From positions 1-39,389 of the forward strand of contig JAFVFO010000014.1 in assembly GCA_017475485.1 (NCBI GenBank): 39,389 nucleotides of DNA, given 5' to 3'. This document shows, piece by piece, positions 32,393 through 39,389 of this stretch; position 1 is the first letter of the stretch, and each line of letters opens with the position of its first letter. The notes beneath the pieces were generated by a model. The model did no database searches and was not told the DNA's origin. It saw only the letters and a program-made list of their open reading frames with translations. The position numbers were made by a program, and so were the translations under genes. Source of the DNA: Candidatus Gastranaerophilales bacterium (GTDB lineage: Bacteria > Cyanobacteriota > Vampirovibrionia > Gastranaerophilales > Gastranaerophilaceae).

Positions 32393-33703
32393 TTAATCCA
32401 AAACGCCAAATTTTGCTTTTTCGCGTTTGGTTTCTGTAGCTTTGAACGTATTTTGAATTTCTTCCTTCTTGAGGCCGAATAATTCCGGGTATTTCAATTC
32501 GGATGAACCAAAGGTTAAGTGCATAAAGTTTTTTGTAACCGTAATTGCGGAAAACATTGATAAACATACACCGATAATCAATGTAAGCGCAAAACCTTTG
32601 ACCATTGAAGCACCAAAATAATAGAGAACCACGCAGGTTATTATTGTTGATACATTTGAATCAAAGATACTTGTGAAGGCTCTGTCGAAACCTGAGTTAA
32701 TGGCAGTAAATAATGTTCTGCCCATTTTCAATTCTTCTTTTGTACGTTCAAAAATTAATATATTGGCATCAATTGCCATACCTATTGATAAAATGAAACC
32801 CGCAATGCCGGTTAAGGTTAATGTTACAGGAACCATTTTATAAATTGCAAAGTTAATTAACGCATAAATTATTAATGCTAAGCATGAAATAACACCCAAT
32901 GCTCTATAATATAAAATCATAAACAGCATTACAGCGCCGATACCAATCATGCCTGCTGTTTTTGATTTACTGATACTGTCAGCACCAAGCGTTGGGCCGA
33001 CTGATTCTTCTTGAATAACTTCAGCGCCGACAGGCAAAGCACCCGCATTCAATAAATCGACCATTTCTTTAGCTTCATCATATTCAAAGCCCCCTTCACC
33101 CCCTGTGATTTGAGCTTTTCCGCCAGAGATTTGTTCATTGACTCTTGGGGCGGATTGTAATTTTCCGTTAAAGAAAATTGCCATTTGTTTGCCTGTTAAT
33201 TCACGAGTTAAATCAGAGAATTTTTTAGCACCTTCCAAATTAAATTCTAATTCAACCATCCATTCGGCAGTTGTGGGGTTTGAACCTACAAGGGCTTTTT
33301 TTAAGTCTTTACCGGTTAAGCCTGTGGATTCCCAATCAAGCGTGCCGTCAGGCAATTGTTTCGGACGTTTAAATTCCAATTGGGCAGTCTGTCCTATAAA
33401 TTCTTTAGCCTTAGCTGTATCTGTAATATTTGGAATTTCAATTAATAATCTTTTAGTGCCTACACGCTGAACAATGGTTTCGCCTACACCCATGGCGTTA
33501 ACCCTGTTTTCTATAGCATATTGCAAGCTATCCATGATTTCAGGTGTAATATTCGGAACTGTACTTGAAGTCTGTGCTTCAAGCATTAATCTTGACCCGC
33601 CGACTAAGTCAAGTCCTAAACTTGCCGGTTTTTTATAAATAACAAATGCACTGGAAAGCGCAACGGCAATAATAATCCAAAAAAGAATTAACTTATTTTT
33701 CAT
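32393..33703 (-). CDS. secD: Protein translocase subunit SecD
   Basis: Membrane component of the Sec accessory complex. 436 aa, on the short side for the family because the periplasmic region is compact. Motifs: LGLDLVGGSRLMLEA (D1), the P1 region around GVGETIVQRVGTKRLLIEIP, and the membrane part with IGMAIDANILIFERTKEEL (D5-type) and SNVSTIITCVVLYYFG. ATG 33703 has GAGGA upstream. First in secD-secF-xre. Confidence 0.95.
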   Translation of the reverse strand: MKNKLILFWIIIAVALSSAFVIYKKPASLGLDLVGGSRLMLEAQTSSTVPNITPEIMDSLQYAIENRVNAMGVGETIVQRVGTKRLLIEIPNITDTAKAKEFIGQTAQLEFKRPKQLPDGTLDWESTGLTGKDLKKALVGSNPTTAEWMVELEFNLEGAKKFSDLTRELTGKQMAIFFNGKLQSAPRVNEQISGGKAQITGGEGGFEYDEAKEMVDLLNAGALPVGAEVIQEESVGPTLGADSISKSKTAGMIGIGAVMLFMILYYRALGVISCLALIIYALINFAIYKMVPVTLTLTGIAGFILSIGMAIDANILIFERTKEELKMGRTLFTAINSGFDRAFTSIFDSNVSTIITCVVLYYFGASMVKGFALTLIIGVCLSMFSAITVTKNFMHLTFGSSELKYPELFGLKKEEIQNTFKATETKREKAKFGVLD

Positions 33704-33766
33704 TTAATTTCCTCATTTTGTTTTCATTTTTCCAAATTATAACAAAAAAGAAATAAAAACGGAATT

Positions 33767-33823
33767 AGAAGGGCGGAAAAAATCCAAAAATCGATAAATT
33801 TTTGAGATTTTTTCCGCCCTTCT
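33767..33823. repeat. Strong hairpin, 18-bp perfect stem
   Basis: AGAAGGGCGGAAAAAATC (33767-33784) pairs perfectly with 33806-33823; inside it CAAAAAT and ATTTTTG extend the stem. It lies between secD and the GGDEF gene's 3' end and could terminate that gene's transcript, though the T-tract after it on the minus strand is interrupted. Confidence 0.8.
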
Positions 33824-33916
33824 CTTGGTGTGTGAAAAACAGACCGAAAGCAGGAGTGCTTTTGGGCTGTTTTGAAACCGGACCTTAAGGAAAAAATCCA
33901 AAAATCGATAAATTTT
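33775..33916. repeat. 28-bp direct repeat flanking a second hairpin
   Basis: A 28-bp sequence (GGAAAAAATCC...CGATAAATTTT) occurs at 33775-33802 and again at 33889-33916. Between them is a 17-bp hairpin (33836-33852 with 33857-33873, one mismatch, loop GGAG), then TTTTGAAACCGGACC (33870-33884), which matches 14 of 15 bases at 8-22. This resembles a member of the same structured repeat family as the window start. Confidence 0.75.
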
Positions 33917-33932
33917 AAAAATCCAAAAATTA

Positions 33933-35732
33933 TTAAACCTTATAAACTACCTGGTTTCTTCCGGATTCTTTTGCTTTATATAAACATTTATCTGCGTATT
34001 CAATCATTTCCTGCGGAGTGTTGCCGTCAACATTCACTGTTGAAACCCCGACGCTTATCGTAACATTCACTTTGTTTCCGTTAGCAACTTCAAATTTATG
34101 ACTTCTGACTGCAATACAGATTTTATTAGCTGTAACCACAGCTTCTTTTTTTGCCGTATTTGTCAATATAATAGACATTTCTTCTCCGCCGTATCTGCAT
34201 GCTATGTCTGAAGTTCTGACATTTTTCTTTAATATATTTGCAACTTGTTTTAAAACAGCGTCACCCGATTGGTGTCCGTAGGTATCATTAAATTTTTTGA
34301 AGAAATCAATATCTATTAAAATTAATGAAAATTTATTTCCGTATCTTTTGAAATTATCAACCTGAATAATCATTTGTTCTTGGAAATATCTGTGGTTGTA
34401 TAATTGTGTCAGACCGTCTGTTACGGCAAGTTTGTAGGTTTGTTCGTAATCTCTTGCTTTAAGCAGATATTTTTCCGAATAAACAAATATAAAGGTCATT
34501 ATAATTGATAAAACCGGTATTACAATAGATATCCAAATGTTAAATAAATGCATTGAATATGTTGCCACAAGTAAATATAAAAGAAGCATAGCAACAAGAA
34601 TAATAAATGATTTAACAACAGAAGTTGTTTTTAAAACAAAATAGCCGACAATCAAAGATAAAATTATTGACACAATAAAATCCACTTTGCTTGAAGCGCG
34701 CTTTATGAAATTATTATCTATAATATTATTTAAAAATGTTGCATGGATTTCAACGCCTGCCATATTTGTATCGACAGGGGTTGTTTTGATGTCGTTAAGG
34801 CTTGTTGCGGTTGTTCCGATATAGATAATTTTATCTGAAAAATTATCTTTTAAGAATTTTAAATCGCTTGTCAGCATTGCATTAACCACTTGCCAAAAAG
34901 GAACGTGTTTATAAATGTATTGATTATTTTCTTCCTTATGATACCAGTTTAATATGGCTCTTTTTGTTTTATCTAAAGGAATAATATGTGAATTATCCAA
35001 AACTATAGTATTATTTTTTATTAATACACTGTCATCTTGCAGATATCTTAACCCTACAAGTAATGTAAGATTCGGATAATAGTTATTTTTATATCTGAAT
35101 ACAGGTGTGACGTTTCTTATTACACCGTCATCATCTCTTGTGATGTTAATAGAACCTACATTTTTTGTAACATTCATTAATTGCGGCATGATTGTTCTTA
35201 CATTAGCAAAAGAAATATATTCATTATCCGCTAAAGCGCCGCCTGCAACGTTTAATCTGAATTTTTCATTCAAATCAACCGATTTTCTTACGGTATCTGA
35301 ATAATTATCAAAATTCATAGATAAATAAACATTATTAAATTGTGCAACCGAATATGCAAATGCGTTGTCTGATTGAACATCATACAAATTAGGCTTCAAA
35401 AAAAGCATATCGAATATTATAAATTTAGGATTAACATATTCAATTGCATTAACCGTATTTGCCCATGCAAGCCTTGAAATAGGCCAAGTGCCGACTTTAT
35501 CCATAATATATTCATAGCTTGCATCATCAACATCAATAATTACAATATCTTTGTTGGGAGTTTTGTATTTTGAAATAATAGCTTGTCTTAAGTCAAAGGA
35601 GCTATTTTCGATTTTGGTAATAAATTGGCGGAAAATATCATATCTTCCAAGCCATGTCAAAAAACCGAAAATAAAAAATACAATTAATGTATATATAAAA
35701 TAAACCAAGATTTTTTTTCTGTTTTCTTTCAT
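33933..35732 (-). CDS. CHASE2-GGDEF diguanylate cyclase
   Basis: A 599-aa membrane sensor that makes cyclic di-GMP. N-terminal helix (about 9-26), periplasmic CHASE2 sensor domain (about 35-335, with DIVIIDVDDASYEYI), three membrane helices (about 345-430) and a GGDEF domain from about 440. The active loop is GGEEM, a permitted variant, and the RTSD just upstream fits the RxxD inhibitory site, so product feedback is likely. ATG 35732 overlaps the stop of the 61-aa gene (ATGA). Confidence 0.93.
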   Translation of the reverse strand: MKENRKKILVYFIYTLIVFFIFGFLTWLGRYDIFRQFITKIENSSFDLRQAIISKYKTPNKDIVIIDVDDASYEYIMDKVGTWPISRLAWANTVNAIEYVNPKFIIFDMLFLKPNLYDVQSDNAFAYSVAQFNNVYLSMNFDNYSDTVRKSVDLNEKFRLNVAGGALADNEYISFANVRTIMPQLMNVTKNVGSINITRDDDGVIRNVTPVFRYKNNYYPNLTLLVGLRYLQDDSVLIKNNTIVLDNSHIIPLDKTKRAILNWYHKEENNQYIYKHVPFWQVVNAMLTSDLKFLKDNFSDKIIYIGTTATSLNDIKTTPVDTNMAGVEIHATFLNNIIDNNFIKRASSKVDFIVSIILSLIVGYFVLKTTSVVKSFIILVAMLLLYLLVATYSMHLFNIWISIVIPVLSIIMTFIFVYSEKYLLKARDYEQTYKLAVTDGLTQLYNHRYFQEQMIIQVDNFKRYGNKFSLILIDIDFFKKFNDTYGHQSGDAVLKQVANILKKNVRTSDIACRYGGEEMSIILTNTAKKEAVVTANKICIAVRSHKFEVANGNKVNVTISVGVSTVNVDGNTPQEMIEYADKCLYKAKESGRNQVVYKV

Positions 35733-35914
35733 TTTAAAACCTGTTCCTTAAACACATCAGAAAAAGTGAGCTCATCAATAATTTGATAAACCGGATTATA
35801 TTCTCGGCTTTGGGGTTTTAAGCCAAGTTTTGAAATCATATCTAATAAATCATTATTAATATCCGCGCATGAAATAAATTTAAGCAGATATTCTTCATTC
35901 CTACTAAACTGCAT
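35729..35914 (-). CDS. Small hypothetical protein coupled to the diguanylate cyclase
   Basis: A 61-aa protein, acidic and helical (MQFSRNEEYLLKFISCADIN), no signal or membrane segment. AAGAGAA lies before ATG 35914. The four-base ATGA overlap with the cyclase gene supports it as a real gene. Family not recognised; it could modulate or set the dosage of the cyclase. Confidence 0.6.
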   Translation of the reverse strand: MQFSRNEEYLLKFISCADINNDLLDMISKLGLKPQSREYNPVYQIIDELTFSDVFKEQVLK

Positions 35915-35999
35915 AAAATAATTCTCTTACATATTAAAATTAATTAAATCAACCTAAAGAACAGTTTAGAAGGGATTTTACTAATATATATGATGTATT

Positions 36000-37283
36000 T
36001 TAAGAACCGGAAAGGACTATGGTTAGGTCTTTACCAATTCTGTTTATTCCGATAGGGTCGTAAATTGTGTGCTCATCTTTTATTTGGGGAATTACTTTTT
36101 TAAGTTCATTTATGGCATCTCCCGTAATATCAAGATTATGGATAGCTATATAATTTTTAGAAAGGTTATTTGCTTCCTGTATTTTAACTTCCGCTATACC
36201 CATATCGGTCAATTCTTGTTTTAAATTTTCCGCGCGGGCAGTTTTGGAAGGGCTATATATAATTCCGATTGATAAATCTTTAACTTCTACATCTGTTTTA
36301 TTTCTGTAAACCATTTTATTCATCAGGTCTTGTGTTTTTTCGGGGTCAATTATCCAGTAGCTTATAATACCTTTTGTAGAAGGCGCACCCGGAACGGTTG
36401 CAACCTGAACTGTTGAAGAATCAATATTTTTAGCCATTCCTAAATATTTCGCAAGGTCATAGCCTGATAAATCCGTTTGGATATAATCGGGAATTATTTT
36501 TAATAGTTCGGGTAATTTAACTATAACGGTCGGGTCTTTAATTCTTGATAGCAATGCGCTGAAAAACCATTGCTGTCTTCTGATTCTTCCTATATCACCG
36601 TATGAATCATGGCGAAATCTTAAATAGCCTTCGGTTTCTTTTCCGGTTAAAACGTTATTTCCTTGTTTTAAGTTAATATGCAGTTTTGCGGTGTAATCAT
36701 CATATTTCATATCTTTTTCGATATAAATAGGCAGTCCCCCAAGAGTATCAATCATTCTTATTACACCTTCATTTGAAATTGCAATATAATTATTAATTTT
36801 AACTCCAAAGGTTTCTTCAACAGTTTTGACTGCCATTCTTGCACCGCCATAAGCGAAGGCATGGTTTATTTTATCAACTTTATTTTTGCCGGCAAGATAA
36901 ACTTTTGAATCTCTTGGAATTGAAATTATATTTATGTTTTTGCCGTAAGGTGCAATGCTGATTAAAAGCATTGTATCAGAACGATTTCCCTTGAAAGGAT
37001 TTGCTGAATTTGTTGCAACATCAATACCCATTAATAAAATATTCTGACGTCTTGGTGAAAAATTAAAGTTTAAATCAATGGGAGAATGAATGCCTGCTTT
37101 GCCGGATGTATAGCCTATATTTATCTGGTGATTAACGAAAGCAAAAATGCAGGCCAAAACAATGCCGACAAAAAGCAGAAATTTCGGAAAACGGTTGTTC
37201 GGCTTCTGGCGTCTGCGTCTTTTATACTGGGGCTGCACAGGGGTTCTGTACATCCTAATTCTTTCTTCTAAATCATTATTCAT
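36000..37283 (-). CDS. LytR-CpsA-Psr (LCP) family protein with LytR_C domain
   Basis: LCP enzymes transfer undecaprenyl-linked polymers to the cell wall. From ATG 37283, about 427 aa: basic cytoplasmic tail (RRRRQKPNNR), one membrane helix (about 35-52), LCP domain with ILLMGIDVA, SIPRDSKVYL, NHAFAYGGA and RFRHDSYGDIGRIRRQQ (conserved Arg and Asp), and a C-terminal LytR_C-like part (IGIIYSPSKTARAENLKQEL). Longer starts at 37301 or 37322 exist; TATAAT lies four bases before the former. Divergent from the TPR gene. Confidence 0.88.
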   Translation of the reverse strand: MNNDLEERIRMYRTPVQPQYKRRRRQKPNNRFPKFLLFVGIVLACIFAFVNHQINIGYTSGKAGIHSPIDLNFNFSPRRQNILLMGIDVATNSANPFKGNRSDTMLLISIAPYGKNINIISIPRDSKVYLAGKNKVDKINHAFAYGGARMAVKTVEETFGVKINNYIAISNEGVIRMIDTLGGLPIYIEKDMKYDDYTAKLHINLKQGNNVLTGKETEGYLRFRHDSYGDIGRIRRQQWFFSALLSRIKDPTVIVKLPELLKIIPDYIQTDLSGYDLAKYLGMAKNIDSSTVQVATVPGAPSTKGIISYWIIDPEKTQDLMNKMVYRNKTDVEVKDLSIGIIYSPSKTARAENLKQELTDMGIAEVKIQEANNLSKNYIAIHNLDITGDAINELKKVIPQIKDEHTIYDPIGINRIGKDLTIVLSGS

Positions 37284-37380
37284 TCTAGTGCCGTTTAACA
37301 TTGTGATTATATTATTACACAAAAATAGTTATACACAATTACAATTTTTAGTGTATTATTCTATTAAGGGAGAATAACTT

Positions 37381-37935
37381 TTGAGAATTATTTTAATTTT
37401 AGCGGTTTTTTTAACTTCATTTGTTTTTGCATCCGTTCAAGATACAAAGCAAGAAGCAATAGCACTTTATGCAACAGGTAACTACAATGAAGCGTTTGAA
37501 AAATTATCCGCCTTGCCTTCAAGCGAAAAAGATGAGAACACCTTCCTTCTAATGGCAAATATATCTCAGGAAAAAGGGAAAGATAACCTTGCCATACAGT
37601 ATCTTAATAAAGCATTAGATAAAAACTATGCTTTTTATAAGGCTTATTATAATTTAGGCTGTATTTTTGCCAAGAAAAAATCCTATCTTTTAGCTTCAAA
37701 TAATTTTGAATTTGCAATTAAATATAATAAAAATTTTGCACCCGCATATTATAATCTTGCATGTTGTCAGATTGCGCTTAAAAATTACGAAACTGCGAAG
37801 AAAAACCTTATTAAAGCGCTTGAATTAGAACCTAAAAACAAAGATTACTTATATAATTTAATTCTTTGCTACAAAGAATTAAACCAGACAAAACAAGCTA
37901 AAAAAATGCTTGAAATGTATAATGCACTATCTTAA
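37381..37935 (+). CDS. Exported TPR-repeat protein
   Basis: 184 aa with signal peptide (MRIILILAVFLTSFVFAS) and about four tetratricopeptide repeats from residue 22 on (ALYATGNYNEAFEKL; AIQYLNKALDKN; YYNLGCIFAKKKSYLLASNNFEFAIKY shortened; AYYNLACCQIALKNYETAK). Probably a periplasmic protein-interaction module, perhaps for envelope assembly beside the LCP gene. TTG start at 37381 with AAGGGAG upstream. It overlaps the convergent ABC gene by 9 nt. Confidence 0.85.
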   Translation: MRIILILAVFLTSFVFASVQDTKQEAIALYATGNYNEAFEKLSALPSSEKDENTFLLMANISQEKGKDNLAIQYLNKALDKNYAFYKAYYNLGCIFAKKKSYLLASNNFEFAIKYNKNFAPAYYNLACCQIALKNYETAKKNLIKALELEPKNKDYLYNLILCYKELNQTKQAKKMLEMYNALS

Positions 37936-39372
37936 TTTAAAATTGGATAATTCAATTATTGTTTTAAAAGAATCATATTTATCATACAAATTAATAAATG
38001 TATCGCAATCTATGATTTTGCCTTTATTCATATAAAGAATTTTGTCACAATGCTTTAAAATTTGTAATCTGTGTGCTATAGATATCATTGTTTTTTTGCC
38101 TTTTAAATCAAGCAAAATATTGTTTATTTTTTCTTCGGATAAAACATCAAGCGAGCTTGTTGCTTCATCTAAAATAATTACATCTTTATTTTGCGCTAAA
38201 TTGTGTGCTAATGCTGTTCTTTGTTTTTGTCCGAAAGATAACTTCAAAGGGTCAAAATCAAAGTCTTTCAGCTCTAATTTTTCAATTATTTCATTATTTA
38301 AGCCTTCAAAAATATTATCCTTGATAATGCTGAAATCCTGACTTAAAATAGAAATATTATTTTGCCATTTCTTTGCGTTTTTTTCATCTATTAAATTTTT
38401 ATCAACGTAAATTTTTCCTTTATCGGGTTTAATTAAGCCTGAAATAATTAAGGATAATGTAGTTTTATAGCACCCTGACGGCCCTACGATTCCGATAAAT
38501 TCGCCTTTTTTTATTTTTAAATTAATATTTTGCAACCCGTTGTTATTTTTGTCATAGCTGTATGAAATATCCTTAATTGTTATTTCATTTTCAAAAGGCA
38601 GTTTCTCATCCGTTTCAAAAAAATCGTCTTGCAATATAAATTGTTTATCAAATTTTATAACATCACGAACAATGTTTTCATTTGAATTAATGCCGTAAAT
38701 TGCGCTTTGGCTTCTGTTTACCGCGGGAGTTATTCTTAAAATAACGGCTATAATTGCCCCAAGAGTTGTGATAAGTGTTTGATTGTTAAAATCGGTAGTA
38801 TAATACAGAACAAAAAGTACAATTATAAATGTAGCCATTATTGAAATTTCCGTAAAATAAATATGAAAAACATTATTTATTGCGGATTTTTTATTCATTT
38901 GTGCTATATTTTGATATTTTTCGCGGGATTGATTGATAAAATCACTGCTTTTATTGTTTAAGCGGATTTCTTTAGAAGCATTAATTACCACATAAAGCAG
39001 TTTTGTAAGTGCATCAAAATGCAGGGCAAAGTATTTATTTTGATATGAAGATTTATGTTTTAATATTTTGTATTCAAAAAAAGACAAGACCGAAATAAAA
39101 CAGAATGCAACTACGGCAGGAAGGGTAAATTTTATAAGTAAAAATATTAATAACATTATAATGATTGCAATATTTGTAATTAAGTTAATATATTGAATTA
39201 AATATCCCCAAACAATAATTCCTGTTTTTGCAAGAATACCCTGCTTTTCAGAATTAGGAATTGAATTAATTGCTACAAAATCGGCACAAAGAATATGTTT
39301 TATTATTCTTAGCGCCATATCAACCGAAATATCTTGTAATACGGTGCTGTTTATATTTGCAAAAAAATACAT
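37927..39372 (-). CDS. ABC exporter (permease-ATPase fusion), 5' end outside window
   Basis: 481 codons are visible, but the frame stays open to the window edge and the first residues (MYFFANINSTVLQDISVDMA) look like the loop after helix 2 of an exporter, so the N-terminus is probably missing. Membrane domain to about 240, then an ATPase domain: Q-loop ISILSQD, signature LSFGQKQR (Phe for the usual Gly), Walker B DVIILDEATSSLD, H-loop ISIAHR. The Walker A is GPSGCYKTT, with Tyr where the conserved Gly before Lys is expected. Substrate (lipid, peptide or drug) unknown. Confidence 0.85.
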   Translation of the reverse strand: MYFFANINSTVLQDISVDMALRIIKHILCADFVAINSIPNSEKQGILAKTGIIVWGYLIQYINLITNIAIIIMLLIFLLIKFTLPAVVAFCFISVLSFFEYKILKHKSSYQNKYFALHFDALTKLLYVVINASKEIRLNNKSSDFINQSREKYQNIAQMNKKSAINNVFHIYFTEISIMATFIIVLFVLYYTTDFNNQTLITTLGAIIAVILRITPAVNRSQSAIYGINSNENIVRDVIKFDKQFILQDDFFETDEKLPFENEITIKDISYSYDKNNNGLQNINLKIKKGEFIGIVGPSGCYKTTLSLIISGLIKPDKGKIYVDKNLIDEKNAKKWQNNISILSQDFSIIKDNIFEGLNNEIIEKLELKDFDFDPLKLSFGQKQRTALAHNLAQNKDVIILDEATSSLDVLSEEKINNILLDLKGKKTMISIAHRLQILKHCDKILYMNKGKIIDCDTFINLYDKYDSFKTIIELSNFKLR

Positions 39373-39389
39373 ATATATATTTTTAAATA

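Overview
The window is AT-rich, with 'TAA'-type stops common and A/T-run-rich intergenic spacers. It carries a compact set of chromosomal housekeeping genes mixed with hypothetical proteins that I cannot place in a named family. The best guess, by inference only, is a host-associated non-photosynthetic cyanobacterial relative (Vampirovibrionia/Melainabacteria, Gastranaerophilales type). The reasons are a Gram-negative-type envelope (TolC-like outer-membrane factor, EmrAB, SecDF), a VKOR-DsbA fusion, a MenG-type methyltransferase, an LCP-family ligase, and many secreted or coiled-coil proteins with a short N-terminal (S/T)F-x motif. There is no rRNA, tRNA, CRISPR array, integrase or transposase that I can support.

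Layout. 1-430: structured non-coding repeat plus the 3' stub of a broken gene. 426-7471: repeat-rich membrane protein, menG/ubiE, a kinase-like protein, two tandem paralogous exported proteins, and a large EF-hand/Gly-rich/coiled-coil/CHAP-like protein. 7676-8736: gapA with its own promoter and terminator. 8778-9679: ankyrin protein, a long inverted repeat and two tandem copies of a structured repeat. 9677-12845: lipid operon rpmF-plsX-fabD-fabG (no fabH or acpP between). 12978-15568: small winged-helix protein, leuD-leuB, EF-hand protein. 15656-19028: queH, VKOR-DsbA, coiled-coil protein, DnaJ-like protein. 19138-23591: complete tripartite efflux system (marR-emrA-emrB, divergent from a TolC-like gene) with a perfect palindrome between the divergent genes. 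23588-27589: multi-helix membrane protein with a likely frameshift, DUF512 radical-SAM protein, PadR regulator. 27651-30221: uppS (frameshifted as written), rdgB, NhaC-like antiporter. 30218-33703: small coiled-coil proteins and the secD-secF-xre cluster. 33767-33916: strong hairpins and a direct repeat. 33933-39372: CHASE2-GGDEF cyclase, LCP protein, TPR protein and a 5'-truncated ABC exporter.

The points most worth a second look are: (1) two adjacent repeat copies whose stems have entirely different sequence but stay paired around an identical TCATC loop; (2) a correctly phased A_AAA_AAC heptamer joining a 642-aa ORF to an 84-aa ORF in the -1 frame; (3) an architecture in which almost every convergent gene pair overlaps at its stop codons; (4) a shared short N-terminal motif on otherwise unrelated hypothetical proteins, one of them kinase-like; (5) several genes that look leaderless, with a -10 hexamer exactly 6 nt before ATG. 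Two apparent single-A losses (in uppS and in the 642-aa ORF) mean homopolymer errors in the assembly must be excluded before any recoding claim.
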